Position numbers and translations under genes: made by a program. The notes below the pieces were generated by a model that saw only the letters and a program-made list of their open reading frames with translations, was not told the DNA's origin and did no database searches. DNA of 44,062 nucleotides from Ophiostoma sp. CBS 140.51 (Eukaryota; Ascomycota; Sordariomycetes; Ophiostomatales; Ophiostomataceae): NCBI GenBank assembly GCA_029298735.1, contig JANSLP010000269.1, positions 1-44,062 of the forward strand, in the 5' to 3' direction. Shown here piece after piece: positions 1 through 10,074 of the stretch. How positions within the stretch are numbered: the first letter of the stretch is position 1; each line of letters opens with the position of its first letter.

Positions 1-1
1 C

Positions 2-142
2 CCGCTGTCAGTGCAATTGCAATTGCACCCGGAACTGCAGGCGCAGCTGGCCGCCGGAAACAGCAAGGGCCAACAACAGCCACAACAACCACAACAAATA
101 AAACAAAAAAGAATTTGTTACGAAGATGTCGTCACGGAGTAA
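2..142 (+). CDS. possible 3' end of a Q-rich gene entering from the left (partial)
   Basis: Frame 2 is open from the window edge to a TAA at 140-142 and would encode a Gln-rich tail with several Q-Q-P units. The DNA is a CAA/ACA-rich stretch, and the other two forward frames are also open over most of it, so the frame cannot be decided from sequence. No family is recognised. It could equally be untranslated or promoter sequence. Confidence 0.2.
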   Translation, partial: PLSVQLQLHPELQAQLAAGNSKGQQQPQQPQQIKQKRICYEDVVTE

Positions 143-677
143 ACAACTGTCGTAGATAATTCGTCCTAGTGTCGGACAGATATCCAAACAGCTGCCTCAA
201 AATTGGCAGATATTGTGATTGGTTTTAGTGCTGACTTGTAATCAGAAGGCAAGGCTCTTGAGCCGACAGTGGACAATGACCACCAGGAAGAGAACCACGG
301 CTAAATGTAGCCAATGAGAGCCCCTACAGGGGCCTGCTGCTTGTGCATTTCCCCGCATGTTCAGCTCTGTAACAGGCCACTTCCCCATCTTCACCCCGCA
401 CAAGGTCGGGCGTCAGCCTGCTGTAGGATAGCGGCATCTGGTGGAATTCCGGGGCTGAGGGGCCTCTGGCACCATTCTGTTTGCAGAGACGGGCATATCC
501 CCAACTCCAGAAAGATATCTCATTCTCGGCCCAGACCTTGCTTCACTTGATGTTTACCCCGTCATCTTTTGATTTATTTCTACAAAAAAAAAGCCCATAT
601 TTCCCCGACAAATCAACCACCCTGATACGACATATCCACGACAATTCCACCTACACATCGACACCCCACAAGCCACA
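143..677. other. intergenic region upstream of regulator 1
   Basis: No convincing gene is seen; the short open frames here have no recognisable protein pattern. The 90 bases before the ATG at 678 are C/A-rich with few guanines, as is usual for a fungal 5' leader. No TCGG-N6-CCGA site was found in this interval. Confidence 0.5.
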
Positions 678-3152
678 ATGCAGGCGTGCGATCGATGTCA
701 TTCTCGCAAGACCAAGTGCGATAGACGAATCCCGCAATGCAGTGCCTGCGAGAAAGCAGGCGTGCCCTGTCTCCACGCCGACAAGCTGCGGCAACGCAAC
801 ATCCCACGGGGCTACATTGACAACATGGAGAACCTCGTGGCGCAGCTGCGAGAAGAAAATCAAAATCTGCGGCGAGACCTGCAGGAGGCACAGGAAAGGG
901 AACAGACACGATCCCAACAGCACGAGCAACAGACATCGACCGGAGGACTAAACAAGAGACAGCGTGCTTCGAGTCCTGATGTTGCGACAATATCCTCCCC
1001 TTCCATACTAGACGATATGGCTCAAGGTCAACGGTCTACCAGTGTTACAACGCGGGCACAGACCGAGGACACACCTCCCAGCTCGACATCTCCAAGTGGC
1101 AGCACGCGTGCCTTAGACCCATTTACACTCGAAGTCGGATACCTGACACTGACGGCCACTGGAGAGGGTCGTTATCTTGGTCCCAGCAGTGGCATCGACC
1201 TGGCCAGTATCATAAGCACCGTCGTCAGTGCACAAAGCGGCATCAACAATATGAACATGATCGGCAGTGGTGGCAATTCGGGGGATGGGAACACATCAGG
1301 CAAGGCTGTCACATCGGTCCATGTGAACCAAACGATCCCGTCGGATGTGCGGTCATTGTTTCCTTCCCTGTCCCACGCCATGCCATATATCGAGTCGTAT
1401 TTCCAGCACACACACAAGACTTTCCCACTGCTCCATCGACCAAGCTTCCTTGCCATGGCCGAGCGCGTCTTTACAGACACAGGCTTCTATGCGGCCAACC
1501 CATACGACGCATTCGTTTTTGACATGGTCCTATCCATTGGCAGCTCCAATATCAACCGGTTCGGCGAGTCGGCGAGTGGCATCTCGAGCAAATGTCTTGC
1601 CATGGGGCAGTCCAAGATCCAGCCTGTCATGGAGATGGGCGGCATGGCGTCACTGAGGGCTATCCTTTTGATCTGTCACCATGGCATCTTCTCTAGCCAC
1701 TGTGACACGAGTGCCAGCATCTGGCATCTCGTTGGCATCGGTGCTCGTCTTATCATCGAGCTCGGTCTTCACCTCAAGCAGCGCCGCTTCAACGACAGTG
1801 TACCCGGCGCCCCAGGCATCGTCATATTTGAAGAGGAGATGCGGCGGCGGTGCTTTTGGTGCCTGTACAATCTTGACCGTGTTGTCAGCTTCACGCTTGG
1901 CCGGCCTGTTGTCATCCGGGACGAGGAAGTAAACACGCCGCTCCCCTCACCACAGGATGACAGTTGTTTTGGCCCTGATCGTCCAATCATACTCAGTCCA
2001 GGCACAGATAACTCCGACGCCAGCAAAACGTCACCGTTCCTGCATGTGCTCCACATCCGTCGCACATCTGGGCAGATACTGGGCATGTTCTACAACGCCC
2101 GCAATCTGGACGACGTGCCCATGGAGGAACGACGCCGCGTCCGTCGCGAGTTTGAGGTCTGGCTGCAGAAATGGCAGAGGGATACAGAAAACCTCAAGTT
2201 GTCGAATGACGATGGTCAAACATTTGGGACTTGTTTCACCAGTCCAATATGGTACACAGCCGTGTACAACAATGCCATCCTGCTGCTGTACCGGCCTTCA
2301 CCGTACATGCCACACCTGACAAGGGCTGCCGATACAGAAGGCGAGATGCCAGACCTGCTCAAGCTGTTTAACGCTGGCCGCAACTGCATCATGGCCTACA
2401 GCGAGCTCCACAACAAACGGCGCTTAAACTACTCATGGATCACAATGCATGGAATATTCATTGCTGGCTTGTCTTTCATCTACAGCGTCGGCCGTATCCT
2501 TCAAGATCCTGGCATGCGTGAAGATGTACCGGATTTTCTCACAGTTGTCGATGTCACACGTGCTTGTTCCAACATACTCGCTGTGATCTGTGAGCGTTGG
2601 AACGTTTCTCGCCGTTCCTGTGAGCTGTTCAACAAGCTCAGCAACGCAGTCATCAAAGACACCCTTCACGCCATGGTCCGCCGTGATAGTAGAACAGCTA
2701 CAAAAAACTCTACGCTGGTTGAAATGACGTCTACGGAGACGGCGACGGCACAAATTATGCTTCAGACCACTCCAGGCTCAGACGAACATGAACAGTACCT
2801 CCAGCAAGACCACCATGATCGCCGTGAAGACAACAATCAGCCTCTGTCGCGGCCGTACGACCCACTCCTTGCTGCAGCAGGCCCCACCACAGCACCGCCA
2901 TTCGACGACATGCTTGTTATGGACGAGTTTCGGCAGTTCTCAGAGACGCTCGATACAACCACAAACGCACAAAATGCTTATCCGAGCGAGATGGTGTTTG
3001 GATTCTTGCAAGACTGGCCATTTGACATGCCGTTCGACTCGCCGACAACCGCAATGGGAAACACGATGGGGAGTGGGATAGATAACTCAATGTCCAGTTC
3101 GATCGTAAACACAATGGAGAGTCCTATGCAAGGACTAAGCTCTCAATGGTAG
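678..3152 (+). CDS. Zn2Cys6 fungal transcription factor 1
   Basis: A Gal4-type zinc binuclear cluster regulator, expected to bind DNA in the nucleus. One uninterrupted frame of 824 codons starts at 678, and the zinc cluster begins almost at once: cysteines 4, 7, 14, 21, 24 and 31, with basic R-K-T-K after the second cysteine. A charged, Gln/Glu-rich coiled coil follows at about residues 50-80, the usual dimerisation linker. The middle homology region (fungal_trans family) begins near residue 233 with H-K-T-F-P-L-L-H-R-P-S-F and extends to about residue 470. The last 150 residues are low-complexity and rich in Met, Ser, Thr, Gln and Asp, typical of an activation region. It lies head-to-tail with a transporter and at the edge of the enzyme block, so it is a candidate local regulator. 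The class is certain; the target genes are inferred. Confidence 0.95.
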   Translation: MQACDRCHSRKTKCDRRIPQCSACEKAGVPCLHADKLRQRNIPRGYIDNMENLVAQLREENQNLRRDLQEAQEREQTRSQQHEQQTSTGGLNKRQRASSPDVATISSPSILDDMAQGQRSTSVTTRAQTEDTPPSSTSPSGSTRALDPFTLEVGYLTLTATGEGRYLGPSSGIDLASIISTVVSAQSGINNMNMIGSGGNSGDGNTSGKAVTSVHVNQTIPSDVRSLFPSLSHAMPYIESYFQHTHKTFPLLHRPSFLAMAERVFTDTGFYAANPYDAFVFDMVLSIGSSNINRFGESASGISSKCLAMGQSKIQPVMEMGGMASLRAILLICHHGIFSSHCDTSASIWHLVGIGARLIIELGLHLKQRRFNDSVPGAPGIVIFEEEMRRRCFWCLYNLDRVVSFTLGRPVVIRDEEVNTPLPSPQDDSCFGPDRPIILSPGTDNSDASKTSPFLHVLHIRRTSGQILGMFYNARNLDDVPMEERRRVRREFEVWLQKWQRDTENLKLSNDDGQTFGTCFTSPIWYTAVYNNAILLLYRPSPYMPHLTRAADTEGEMPDLLKLFNAGRNCIMAYSELHNKRRLNYSWITMHGIFIAGLSFIYSVGRILQDPGMREDVPDFLTVVDVTRACSNILAVICERWNVSRRSCELFNKLSNAVIKDTLHAMVRRDSRTATKNSTLVEMTSTETATAQIMLQTTPGSDEHEQYLQQDHHDRREDNNQPLSRPYDPLLAAAGPTTAPPFDDMLVMDEFRQFSETLDTTTNAQNAYPSEMVFGFLQDWPFDMPFDSPTTAMGNTMGSGIDNSMSSSIVNTMESPMQGLSSQW

Positions 3153-3579
3153 AAACCAGATAGACGGAAATCAAGTTTAAGCGCGTGATTTTTTTTGTCT
3201 TTCTTTTTTCCTTCTAAATTTTGACCCTGCCTTTTTTTTAGTTCGTGAAGTCGAAGAAAATTCCTGCTAACGGCAGAACTAGACACGTTGCTTGGCAATC
3301 TTTTCTCGTACGGACATTGACCGCATTTCTTTTTCCTATCTTTTATCATTCATATCTGCAATCATGATACGCCGACATCGCAAGCATGCGATAAGGCTGT
3401 CAAGGCCCTTCTACATCCCCACCTGGCCCGCGGCTATTGAAAGCAAAACAAATAGGACAACTGGCTTAGACTATGCCTGAAGCGGTAGTCATCCCCTCGG
3501 TACTGAGCACCCACATGGCGCCAATGCACCTCCTGTCAGTATGGGGTAGCGCCTGTGGGGTACCCAGCTTCGAGCCTGT

Positions 3580-3955
3580 TCAAGTCTCCAGGAGACGGTC
3601 GGCATTCGCCGATCTCACCACCGCGTTAACTTTGGGGCTTCTCCACGGTGTATATTGTTCTTGGCGCATGAGTGAATGCCTTGTCATTCGCGCGAATGGT
3701 GTCAACGTGTTGTCCAGGAGACCATCTAGGTCTGACGAGTAATATTCCAGTCTTTTAAAAGGCCCTGTGCTGCTTGTCTGGACTGCTTCTCCAGACCACG
3801 TTTTTGCATTGTTCCACAACCCCAGATTCTCATTGTCAATATCGAAGAAGCTTGTTACACTTGGCAGGGACACGAAGCGAGCCAGAAGAGTCTCGACGAC
3901 AGGATTTACTCCAAAGTCTGTGACTCTCAGCTTCTTGAGTTCCCATACACACATT
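3580..3955 (-). pseudogene. antisense F-box/LRR-like gene relic
   Basis: The minus strand is open for 170 codons (4092 to 3580), and the part from about 3955 downward reads like the C-terminal half of the large, poorly characterised F-box/LRR-like family common in filamentous ascomycetes. It has a L-K-K-L-R-V-T-D-F-G-V segment, then a long L-E-T-L-L-A-R-F stretch, then L-E-Y-Y-S-S-D-L-D-G-L-L with D-N-T-L-T-P-F and an A-x-M-T-x-H-x-L repeat. Upstream of about 3955 the frame runs into the first exon of the transporter, and the frame ends at TGA/stop near 3580 with no further recognisable domain. No F-box is visible. The resemblance is judged from pattern memory only; it could be a chance frame. 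If real, it is a truncated remnant, not a working gene. Confidence 0.3.
3599..3612. promoter_or_regulatory. TCGG-N6-CCGA inverted repeat upstream of MFS transporter 1
   Basis: The 14 bases read TCGG-CATTCG-CCGA, a perfect inverted repeat with a 6-bp spacer, about 350 bp before the predicted transporter ATG at 3961. CGG half-sites in this arrangement are bound by Zn2Cys6 dimers; yeast Ppr1 and Aspergillus UaY use TCGG-N6-CCGA. A nearly identical site (TCGG-CATTGG-CCGA) occurs at 12699. Confidence 0.5.
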
Positions 3956-3960
3956 TCACC

Positions 3961-5922
3961 ATGGAGACCTACAGCTGGTACAACATAGCGGTACGTTATG
4001 AAGCCGTGATCACTTGTATATCTTGTGACTCTTGATCTGACATGTATGAACTCATAGGTCGTCTGCTTCGCAGCATTCGGATCTCTCTTCACTGGCTACT
4101 CTCTTGCTGTATTTGCCTTTACCATCGGCCAGCCGACATTTTACACATCCATTGGATTGGTGGCTGATTCTACAGCACCAGGCTACAGCCACACATCAGA
4201 CATTCTCGGTGCTGCCAATGGCGTCTTCTTTGGTACCGGATTTCTGGGCTGTTATCTTGCAGGTTGGGCAGGCAATCGGTTTGGACGCATCACTGGATTC
4301 CGGATTGCTGCAGTGACCGGTTTTATTGGCGGAATTTTGCAAACAGGCTCTCAGTCGACGGCCATGGTGAGTTGACCTTAACGGCAAGAGACATTACAAG
4401 ATTATGTGCCACCACTGACCGGTCTTTGTTTAGTTTCTTGTGGCTCGGGCTGTGGCTGGCCTGGCAGCAGGTCATACAATGGCAGCCTTGCCCGTGTACT
4501 TTACTGAGGTATCACCGCCGCATTCTCGTGGACTCATCACAGGTGCCCATGCCATTTTCATCAACATTGGCTACTGCCTCGCTGGTTGGATTGGGTAAGA
4601 CCCCCAGGTTTCGTTTTTGTTTTATGATATATCCTAATATTTGTAACCTCACAGATTTGCTTGTTATTTCACTCCTGGCTCGACATTTGCCTGGCGCTTC
4701 CCGTTCTCTGTCGTCATCCTCTGGAGTCTGTGTCTCCTGGCCGGCACATTCTATGGTAAGGTTTTGAACTGAGCTTACTTCTTGCGGTATAACCCTAACA
4801 TGACCCGTAGTCCCTGAGAGTCCTCGCTTCCTTGTCCAGCACGACAACCACCAAAAGGCACTGGAAGTTCTGATCCGTCTCCACCGTGACGCACGGGACA
4901 CCAACGACACCTTTGCCCACCAGGAGTTGCAACTGATTGTCCAAGCAGCAGAGGCCGAGAAGGAAGTTATCACTCGCGATGGACCTTGGAGACTCTTCAC
5001 GAAAAAGGACAATCGCAAGAGGCTCATCCTCGCTTGCATGGTTATGATTGGCGGTCAAAATATTGGACCTCTTGTTATAAACAACTACAACGTGCTTCTT
5101 TACGGGTCACTTGGACTAGGGTCCACAACATCGCTCCTCCTATCGGCCGTTTACAACACCATTGGTTTGCTTATTGCTCTCGTCGGTGGTGCCATTGCCG
5201 ACCGTCTCGGACGCAGACGTGCTCTTGGTATGTCCTCATCCCATGCAACGACTAAGCCAAGAATACTCTCTTTTCACGTACGAAAAGGCTAACATTCTTC
5301 TCTTAAAACAGTAACTGGTTACATTGCTGTCACCTGTGCATTTGCCATTTTGACTGGCTTCATTGGAAAGTACAACACGACTCCAACCAAAGGCTGGGCA
5401 GCTGCCGCCACGACAATGGTCTACGTTTACGTCGTCTGGTGAGTCATTCGTGTCTTGGCTGTGAAGCACATAATTTTAGACACTGACACTCATTAATTAG
5501 CTACAATTCCTTTGTCGACCTGAACCAGTTCACCTTTGCCACCGAGATCTTCCCGACCCACATCCGCAACCAAGCTTCTGGTATGGCCATCAGTGGCCTA
5601 TTCCTTGCCGATATTCTGTGGCTGAATCTCCTCCCTACCGCAACCGCTGCCATTGGGTGGAAGTACTACCTCGTTTTTGTCTCTCTTTGCGTGGCCCACA
5701 CCATTTATATGGCTCTTTTCCTTCCAGATGTAAGCTTCGACTGCTGTCTTTCCCCCTTTAATCCAGCCCTGAGAAATCGAGGTGCTCCAACCGATATGTC
5801 ATTCCAATATCTAACAGCTCTTGCAGACCAGTGGATGGCACTTGGAGGAGATGGACTTTGCAATGGCCGGCGACACGGATCCTTCCGACGTCAAAACCAA
5901 GGGTGAAACGGCACCCGAGTAG
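3961..5922 (+). CDS. MFS sugar-porter family transporter 1
   Basis: A 12-helix major facilitator of the sugar-porter subfamily, in the plasma membrane, probably taking up a sugar or the cluster substrate. It is spread over eight exons: 3961-3990, 4058-4366, 4434-4594, 4655-4755, 4811-5227, 5312-5438, 5501-5729 and 5827-5922. All introns are GT-AG and the spliced frame is open for 489 residues. The short first exon encodes W-Y-N-I-A, which leads into transmembrane helix 1 as in relatives. Signatures are N-R-F-G-R in the loop between helices 2 and 3, P-E-S-P-R-F-L at the start of the central cytoplasmic loop, and A-D-R-L-G-R-R-R after helix 8. The C-terminal tail is short and acidic. The length is close to the family norm of about 500. 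Substrate cannot be told from sequence; a quinate-, lactose- or hexose-like role is possible. Confidence 0.88.
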
Positions 5923-7479
5923 CTACATTACCGTCCGTTACTGAACGTTGAGGTGAGAAAGCCATAGCCTTTTTCCGGCCGCATGGCAGCGGTTACAAAA
6001 GTAAAAATCACAACGCCAGGCTTGAAGAACGTGCTTATATGTATACTTCTTCTATACACAATCACCATCTAAAAGTGAAAACATTTATTGTAACTCCTTA
6101 TTTGTTATACAATTTAATACTTTTTGTACGGCTAATAATTGATCACCTAAAAATGCAGCTTCACTGACAACATAACAAAATAGCAAATGTTAACAGGTGA
6201 AATGTAGTCGAAAGGTGACAAAAAAAATTTAAACAAAAAAAATCACAAATGAAAAGAAAAGAACTAAATTAAACAACGAGAAGAATATTGGCTGAAGCAT
6301 GATCTTGACCAGTCGAGCCGCGAGGAGTTCTTGTAATGGTATCCCAGCTAATTGGCTTTCTAAGATTCAATAACCGTTTACTCATAGTACGAGGTAGATT
6401 ACCGTTGCCACTCGTCTCTTCAAGCCGTAAACAACCCACAAGTACGTGTCTCTCTCGGCTATACGAGGTTCTGCAGATAGGAAAAAATCGGTTGCTGGCG
6501 TAGGTGAACGCGGTGAGTACGGTGAATTAGTGGATAAACCAAAGAAGCGCTAAACGTGCGAGGCTAGATATCTTGGCATAGGGTTGTATTTTTTGTCCAT
6601 TTTGATCTCGTAAATGAATTAAGACTGTATGCGTCCCAGTACCACGGTTGTCTTGACAAAGAAGGGCTCCTTGAGAAGATGAATGGATGACAAAGGGAGG
6701 ATAAATATTAGGCAGAAAGACATTGATTATGTTGAGTAGTGGTTTATTTGTTCTCAGAATGTCTTTTCTCCTTTACTTTTTTTGGAGAACTGCATCATGA
6801 ACAATGAATATCGTTGGAGATGGTGAGGAGCTATGGAATTTATTGTAATTATGAACGATTTTCACTAGAGAAACTGCAATGTCTCCTCCTTTCTTCGTAA
6901 CTGATAGTCAAAGAAAAAGGAGTCGAATACTGGCTGCGCAAACCAAAGAGCTGCCAACCACACCCAAAGCCTACCTCACACCGAGCTAAACTTTTATCCG
7001 CCTTCAGTGTACGGTGGATGCCAAGAGCGCTAGCCAGTGTCAAGTTATGGCGCCTTATTTTTCCGCCTTTCTTTATCGTGTATGTCTTTTCACCCTCCCC
7101 GCATCTTGATCCCGGACGACTAAACAACCTGGGGTATTTTGTGGGGGAAAGTGGCCATCCCCTTTTCTTCTCGCAACAAACGCACGCACGCACATTCACA
7201 CAAGCAAGCTGTGGAAGTCTATGGCATTGGCACAGTGGCCGCCGTTGTATCCTAGAAGGATTTGTATTTCCAATTGGAGAAGGATGAGGACAGCCGACAA
7301 AAATAGTTCTGCTTACCCCGTTGGGATCGTCCTCTCTCCAAGTGTACGTACATCATTCCCCCATTTAAAGCTCTTTCATCTCTCCTCTCGTTCCATTTCA
7401 TACAACTTCTTTATTCTATTCCTAGTCTTTTCATTTCTTTCCATCTTGCCATTTTTACCGTCGACATACGCCCTGCACC
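5923..7479. other. long AT-rich intergenic region without a gene
   Basis: About 1.56 kb between MFS transporter 1 and the decayed MFS transporter 2. Roughly 5990-6900 is AT-rich with A-runs and many stops in all frames. The frames near 6849-7290 have no protein pattern. The last 150 bases before 7480 are pyrimidine-rich, as in a fungal core promoter, consistent with a once-active promoter for the decayed gene. Confidence 0.5.
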
Positions 7480-8892
7480 ATGACGAAGACATCTGACAAC
7501 ACACACGCCGATGGACGCGGCGGTGACAAGGGCCATATGAGTTTCAGTCATCTGCACAGTATGTTGCAAGTATTCCAACAGCTTTACCACGATCGATTTC
7601 TTACATATCAGACAACACCAACCCAAAGTGGTGGAAGGATTCTGGTTTGTGTACCAACGTCTTCCACTGCCTGGGCCTCTACCTTTGTGTGTTCTGCTTG
7701 GGCTACGATGCCTCGCTCATCAATAGCCTGCAGCAGATCACCAAGTGGCAGCAGTACTTTGACCATCCCAGTGTAGGTAAAGACTGTCGAGAAAATTCAC
7801 ATAACGAAATCATACTGACGGATCTATTTTCAGAGCTCTTGTCTCGGTCTCATCGCTGCCAGTCTCTCCCTTCGTAGGTCGTCATATCGTCATGAATTAT
7901 TGATCACAATAGTTAACATATTCCTCTAGCTGCCATCATATACGAAAGCATCAAATTCTTGCCCTGTCCGACATCACGATACTAACAACCTTTCAGCACA
8001 TCCTTCATCAGCTCGGCCGTTAATGGCCGCTGGGGACGCAAACCTGCTCTGGCCATTGGTTCGATCCTCCTGATTGCTAGTGGATTTGTCAACGCTTTTG
8101 CCAACAGTACAGGAATATTCATTGCCGGCCGTGTTTTGATCGGTTGCGGTGGTCCCTTTGGCAAGATCACAGCCGTGGCCCTCTTGCAGGAGATTGCCCA
8201 TCCCCGTCTTCGCCCGTGCGTCTTGTGCCGCTTCCCTGCCGACACAGATAACGAATTCTTCTTTAACACATTGACCAGTAATTTGTCCTCGTCGTACTAC
8301 TGCAACTATTACCTTGGGTCGATCTTTTCCGCATGGATCACCTGTGTGTGTCATCATCTCGCAACAACATATCATATTCCAACACATTCCGTTAAAACTA
8401 ACATGTGACTTTGTAGTCAGCACTCTTGGCTGGGACTCTGACCGGAGCTGGCGATTCCGCCGCTGTCTGCTTCAGGTCGTGACTCCTACTATTGTTCTTG
8501 GCCACCTCTTTATCATCCCTGAAAGCTCCCGCATACGTTTCCTCCAGATTGCCTACAACATTTTACTTTTCCTCACTGACATGTCTAGTGGCTCGTCCAT
8601 CACAGCAAAGAGGACAAGGCCCTGGCTATCCTCGCCAAGTACCATGCCAACGGTGAGGTCGAAGATGAACTTATCCGCTATGAATACGATGAAATCTGCT
8701 ACGCCATTTAGCAGGAAGAGGAGAACAAACGCACCAGTTTCATGGATTTCTTTGCCACGCCCGGCAACTGTCGTCGTTTGCTTGTGCTCCTCACCATGGC
8801 CACCGGCTCTGTGTGGGTTGGTAACGGTATTATCACATACTATCTCTCGCCAGCCCTCAATCTCGTTGGTATCACCTCCAACCGGCAGATTT
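7480..8892 (+). pseudogene. decayed and 3'-truncated MFS sugar-porter transporter 2
   Basis: Family pattern lets the old exons be followed: 7480-7558, 7612-7772, 7834-7873, about 7931-7943, about 7998-8215, 8279-8343, 8417-8532 and 8589-8892. Conserved pieces include D-N-T-N-P-K-W-W, G-Y-D-A-S-L-I-N, N-G-R-W-G-R-K after helix 2, and I-I-P-E-S-S-R before the central loop. Several breaks are visible. The exon ending near 7943 has no GT donor. The donor after 8532 reads AT instead of GT (ATACGT, expected GTACGT). An in-frame TAG sits at 8709-8711 where relatives carry Gln or Glu. The gene stops after about five to six helices: similarity ends at 8892 and the downstream DNA belongs to an old-yellow-enzyme gene. 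It was a lactose/quinate-type permease relative of the neighbouring transporter. It is very unlikely to make a functional transporter. Confidence 0.85.
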
Positions 8893-8953
8893 GTAACTTT
8901 CCCGAAGTCCTCCCCAAACTCAGTTCATTTAACTTGTATTGACCTCTATGCAG
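8893..8953 (+). other. hybrid intron joining the MFS and OYE remnants
   Basis: These 61 bases have a GTAACT donor directly after the last MFS codon and end in CTATGCAG before the first recognisable OYE codon. Splicing would join the two remnants in frame (phase 1 donor, matching acceptor). This suggests that a deletion fused the 5' part of a transporter gene to the 3' part of an OYE gene with breakpoints inside introns. Confidence 0.5.
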
Positions 8954-9830
8954 CTGCCAAAGCAGTGCACGCCCGTGGCAGCTTTATTTTCATGCAGTTG
9001 TGGCATGTAGGACGTGCCGCGCGGACCGCCGCCCTCGCCACAGCAGTTCTACCCGAGGCAGTCAGTGCGAGCGACATTCCCATCAGCGACGAGTTCCAAC
9101 ACCGCGGCCAATGACCGAGCAGGAGATTCAGGAGTGTATTGCGGATTTCGCTTCGGCAGCCAAGAACGCTGTGGAAACTGGCTTCGACGGCGCTGATGTG
9201 CACGGTGCCAACGGCTACCTGATCGACCAGTTTCTACACGACCAGTGCAACAAGAGGACCGACCAGTGGGGAGGCAACATTGAAAACAAGTCGTGGTTCT
9301 GGTTCAAGGTGTCCAAGGCTGTCTCTGCAGCCATCGGTGCGGAGCGGATGGGGGTTCGGCTGTCAACTTTCAGGGAATTTTAAGGTATGCAGAATAACGA
9401 CCCGGTGCCGCAGTTTACAGACATCATTGAACGTCTGCGGACACTGAGTCCCGCCTACCTGCACTTGATTGAGCCTCGTTTGCTGTACAACCTTCTGGTC
9501 AACACCAAAAATGTTGAAGAAAAGGGGCGAAGCTCGGACTTCGCCTACAAGGCTTTGTAGAAAGCAGGCGCGTTGATTCTTGCTGGTGGCTATACCAAAG
9601 AGCTCGCTAAACATTCAGTCTCGACAGCCCTCAAAGATGAGTCCGTGGCTATTGCCTTTGGTCGGTACTTTTTGTCCACGCCTGATCTTACCTTACGGTT
9701 AGCCAACAGCTTGCCTTACAACAAGGACGATAGCAGCACGTCCTACAAGGACAAGAGCCAGGGCGTATACATAGACTCTCCTCTGACTGAAGAGTGGAAG
9801 GCAGACGTCGGGGTGAAGGAGGATAAATAG
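8954..9830 (+). pseudogene. decayed old yellow enzyme (NADH:flavin oxidoreductase) remnant
   Basis: Old yellow enzymes are FMN-dependent ene-reductases that reduce alpha,beta-unsaturated carbonyls. The remnant covers about the last three quarters of the family: A-V-H-A-R-G-S-F-I-F-M-Q-L-W-H-V-G-R-A early, then V-H-G-A-N-G-Y-L-I-D-Q-F-L with R-T-D-Q-W-G-G, then L-I-E-P-R, then L-A-G-G-Y and A-F-G-R-Y-F-L-S-T-P-D-L. Roughly the first 90-100 residues are missing. There is a frameshift near 9105-9112, a TAA at 9381-9383 inside what should be F-Q-G-M (CAA to TAA), and a TAG at 9558-9560 where relatives often have Trp (TGG to TAG). The remaining frame is open to TAG at 9828-9830. It lies directly downstream of, and is joined to, the decayed transporter. 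It is not expected to be active. Confidence 0.88.
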
Positions 9831-10074
9831 AATACTAGGACCATGTTCGTAGACAACGTAAATAGAGCAGTATAGACACATCTATGATTGTTTTTTTTTT
9901 CGTTTTTGTCTTTTTTTCAATGTGTATGTCTAATTTTCCACATATTTTATAAACACGAAATCCAGACAGGACATTCCGGCGTAAATTTAAAGTGTATTTC
10001 TGTCGATTCTATCTATCCACATGATTTTAATGTTCTACACAAATGGTTATCTATCAGCACAATTCCTCGTGTAA
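9831..10074. other. convergent intergenic region between OYE and DLH remnants
   Basis: AT-rich 244 bases between the 3' ends of two facing pseudogenes, with T-runs near 9893-9918. No gene is seen. Confidence 0.5.

Larger units (their letters stand above)
3153..3960. other. intergenic region between regulator 1 and MFS transporter 1
   Basis: This holds the 3' region of regulator 1 and the upstream region of the transporter. Two things stand out: a perfect TCGG-N6-CCGA inverted repeat at 3599-3612, and an antisense protein-like frame (3580-3955) described separately as an F-box/LRR-like relic. A CGG-N7-CCG element is at 3311-3323. Confidence 0.5.
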
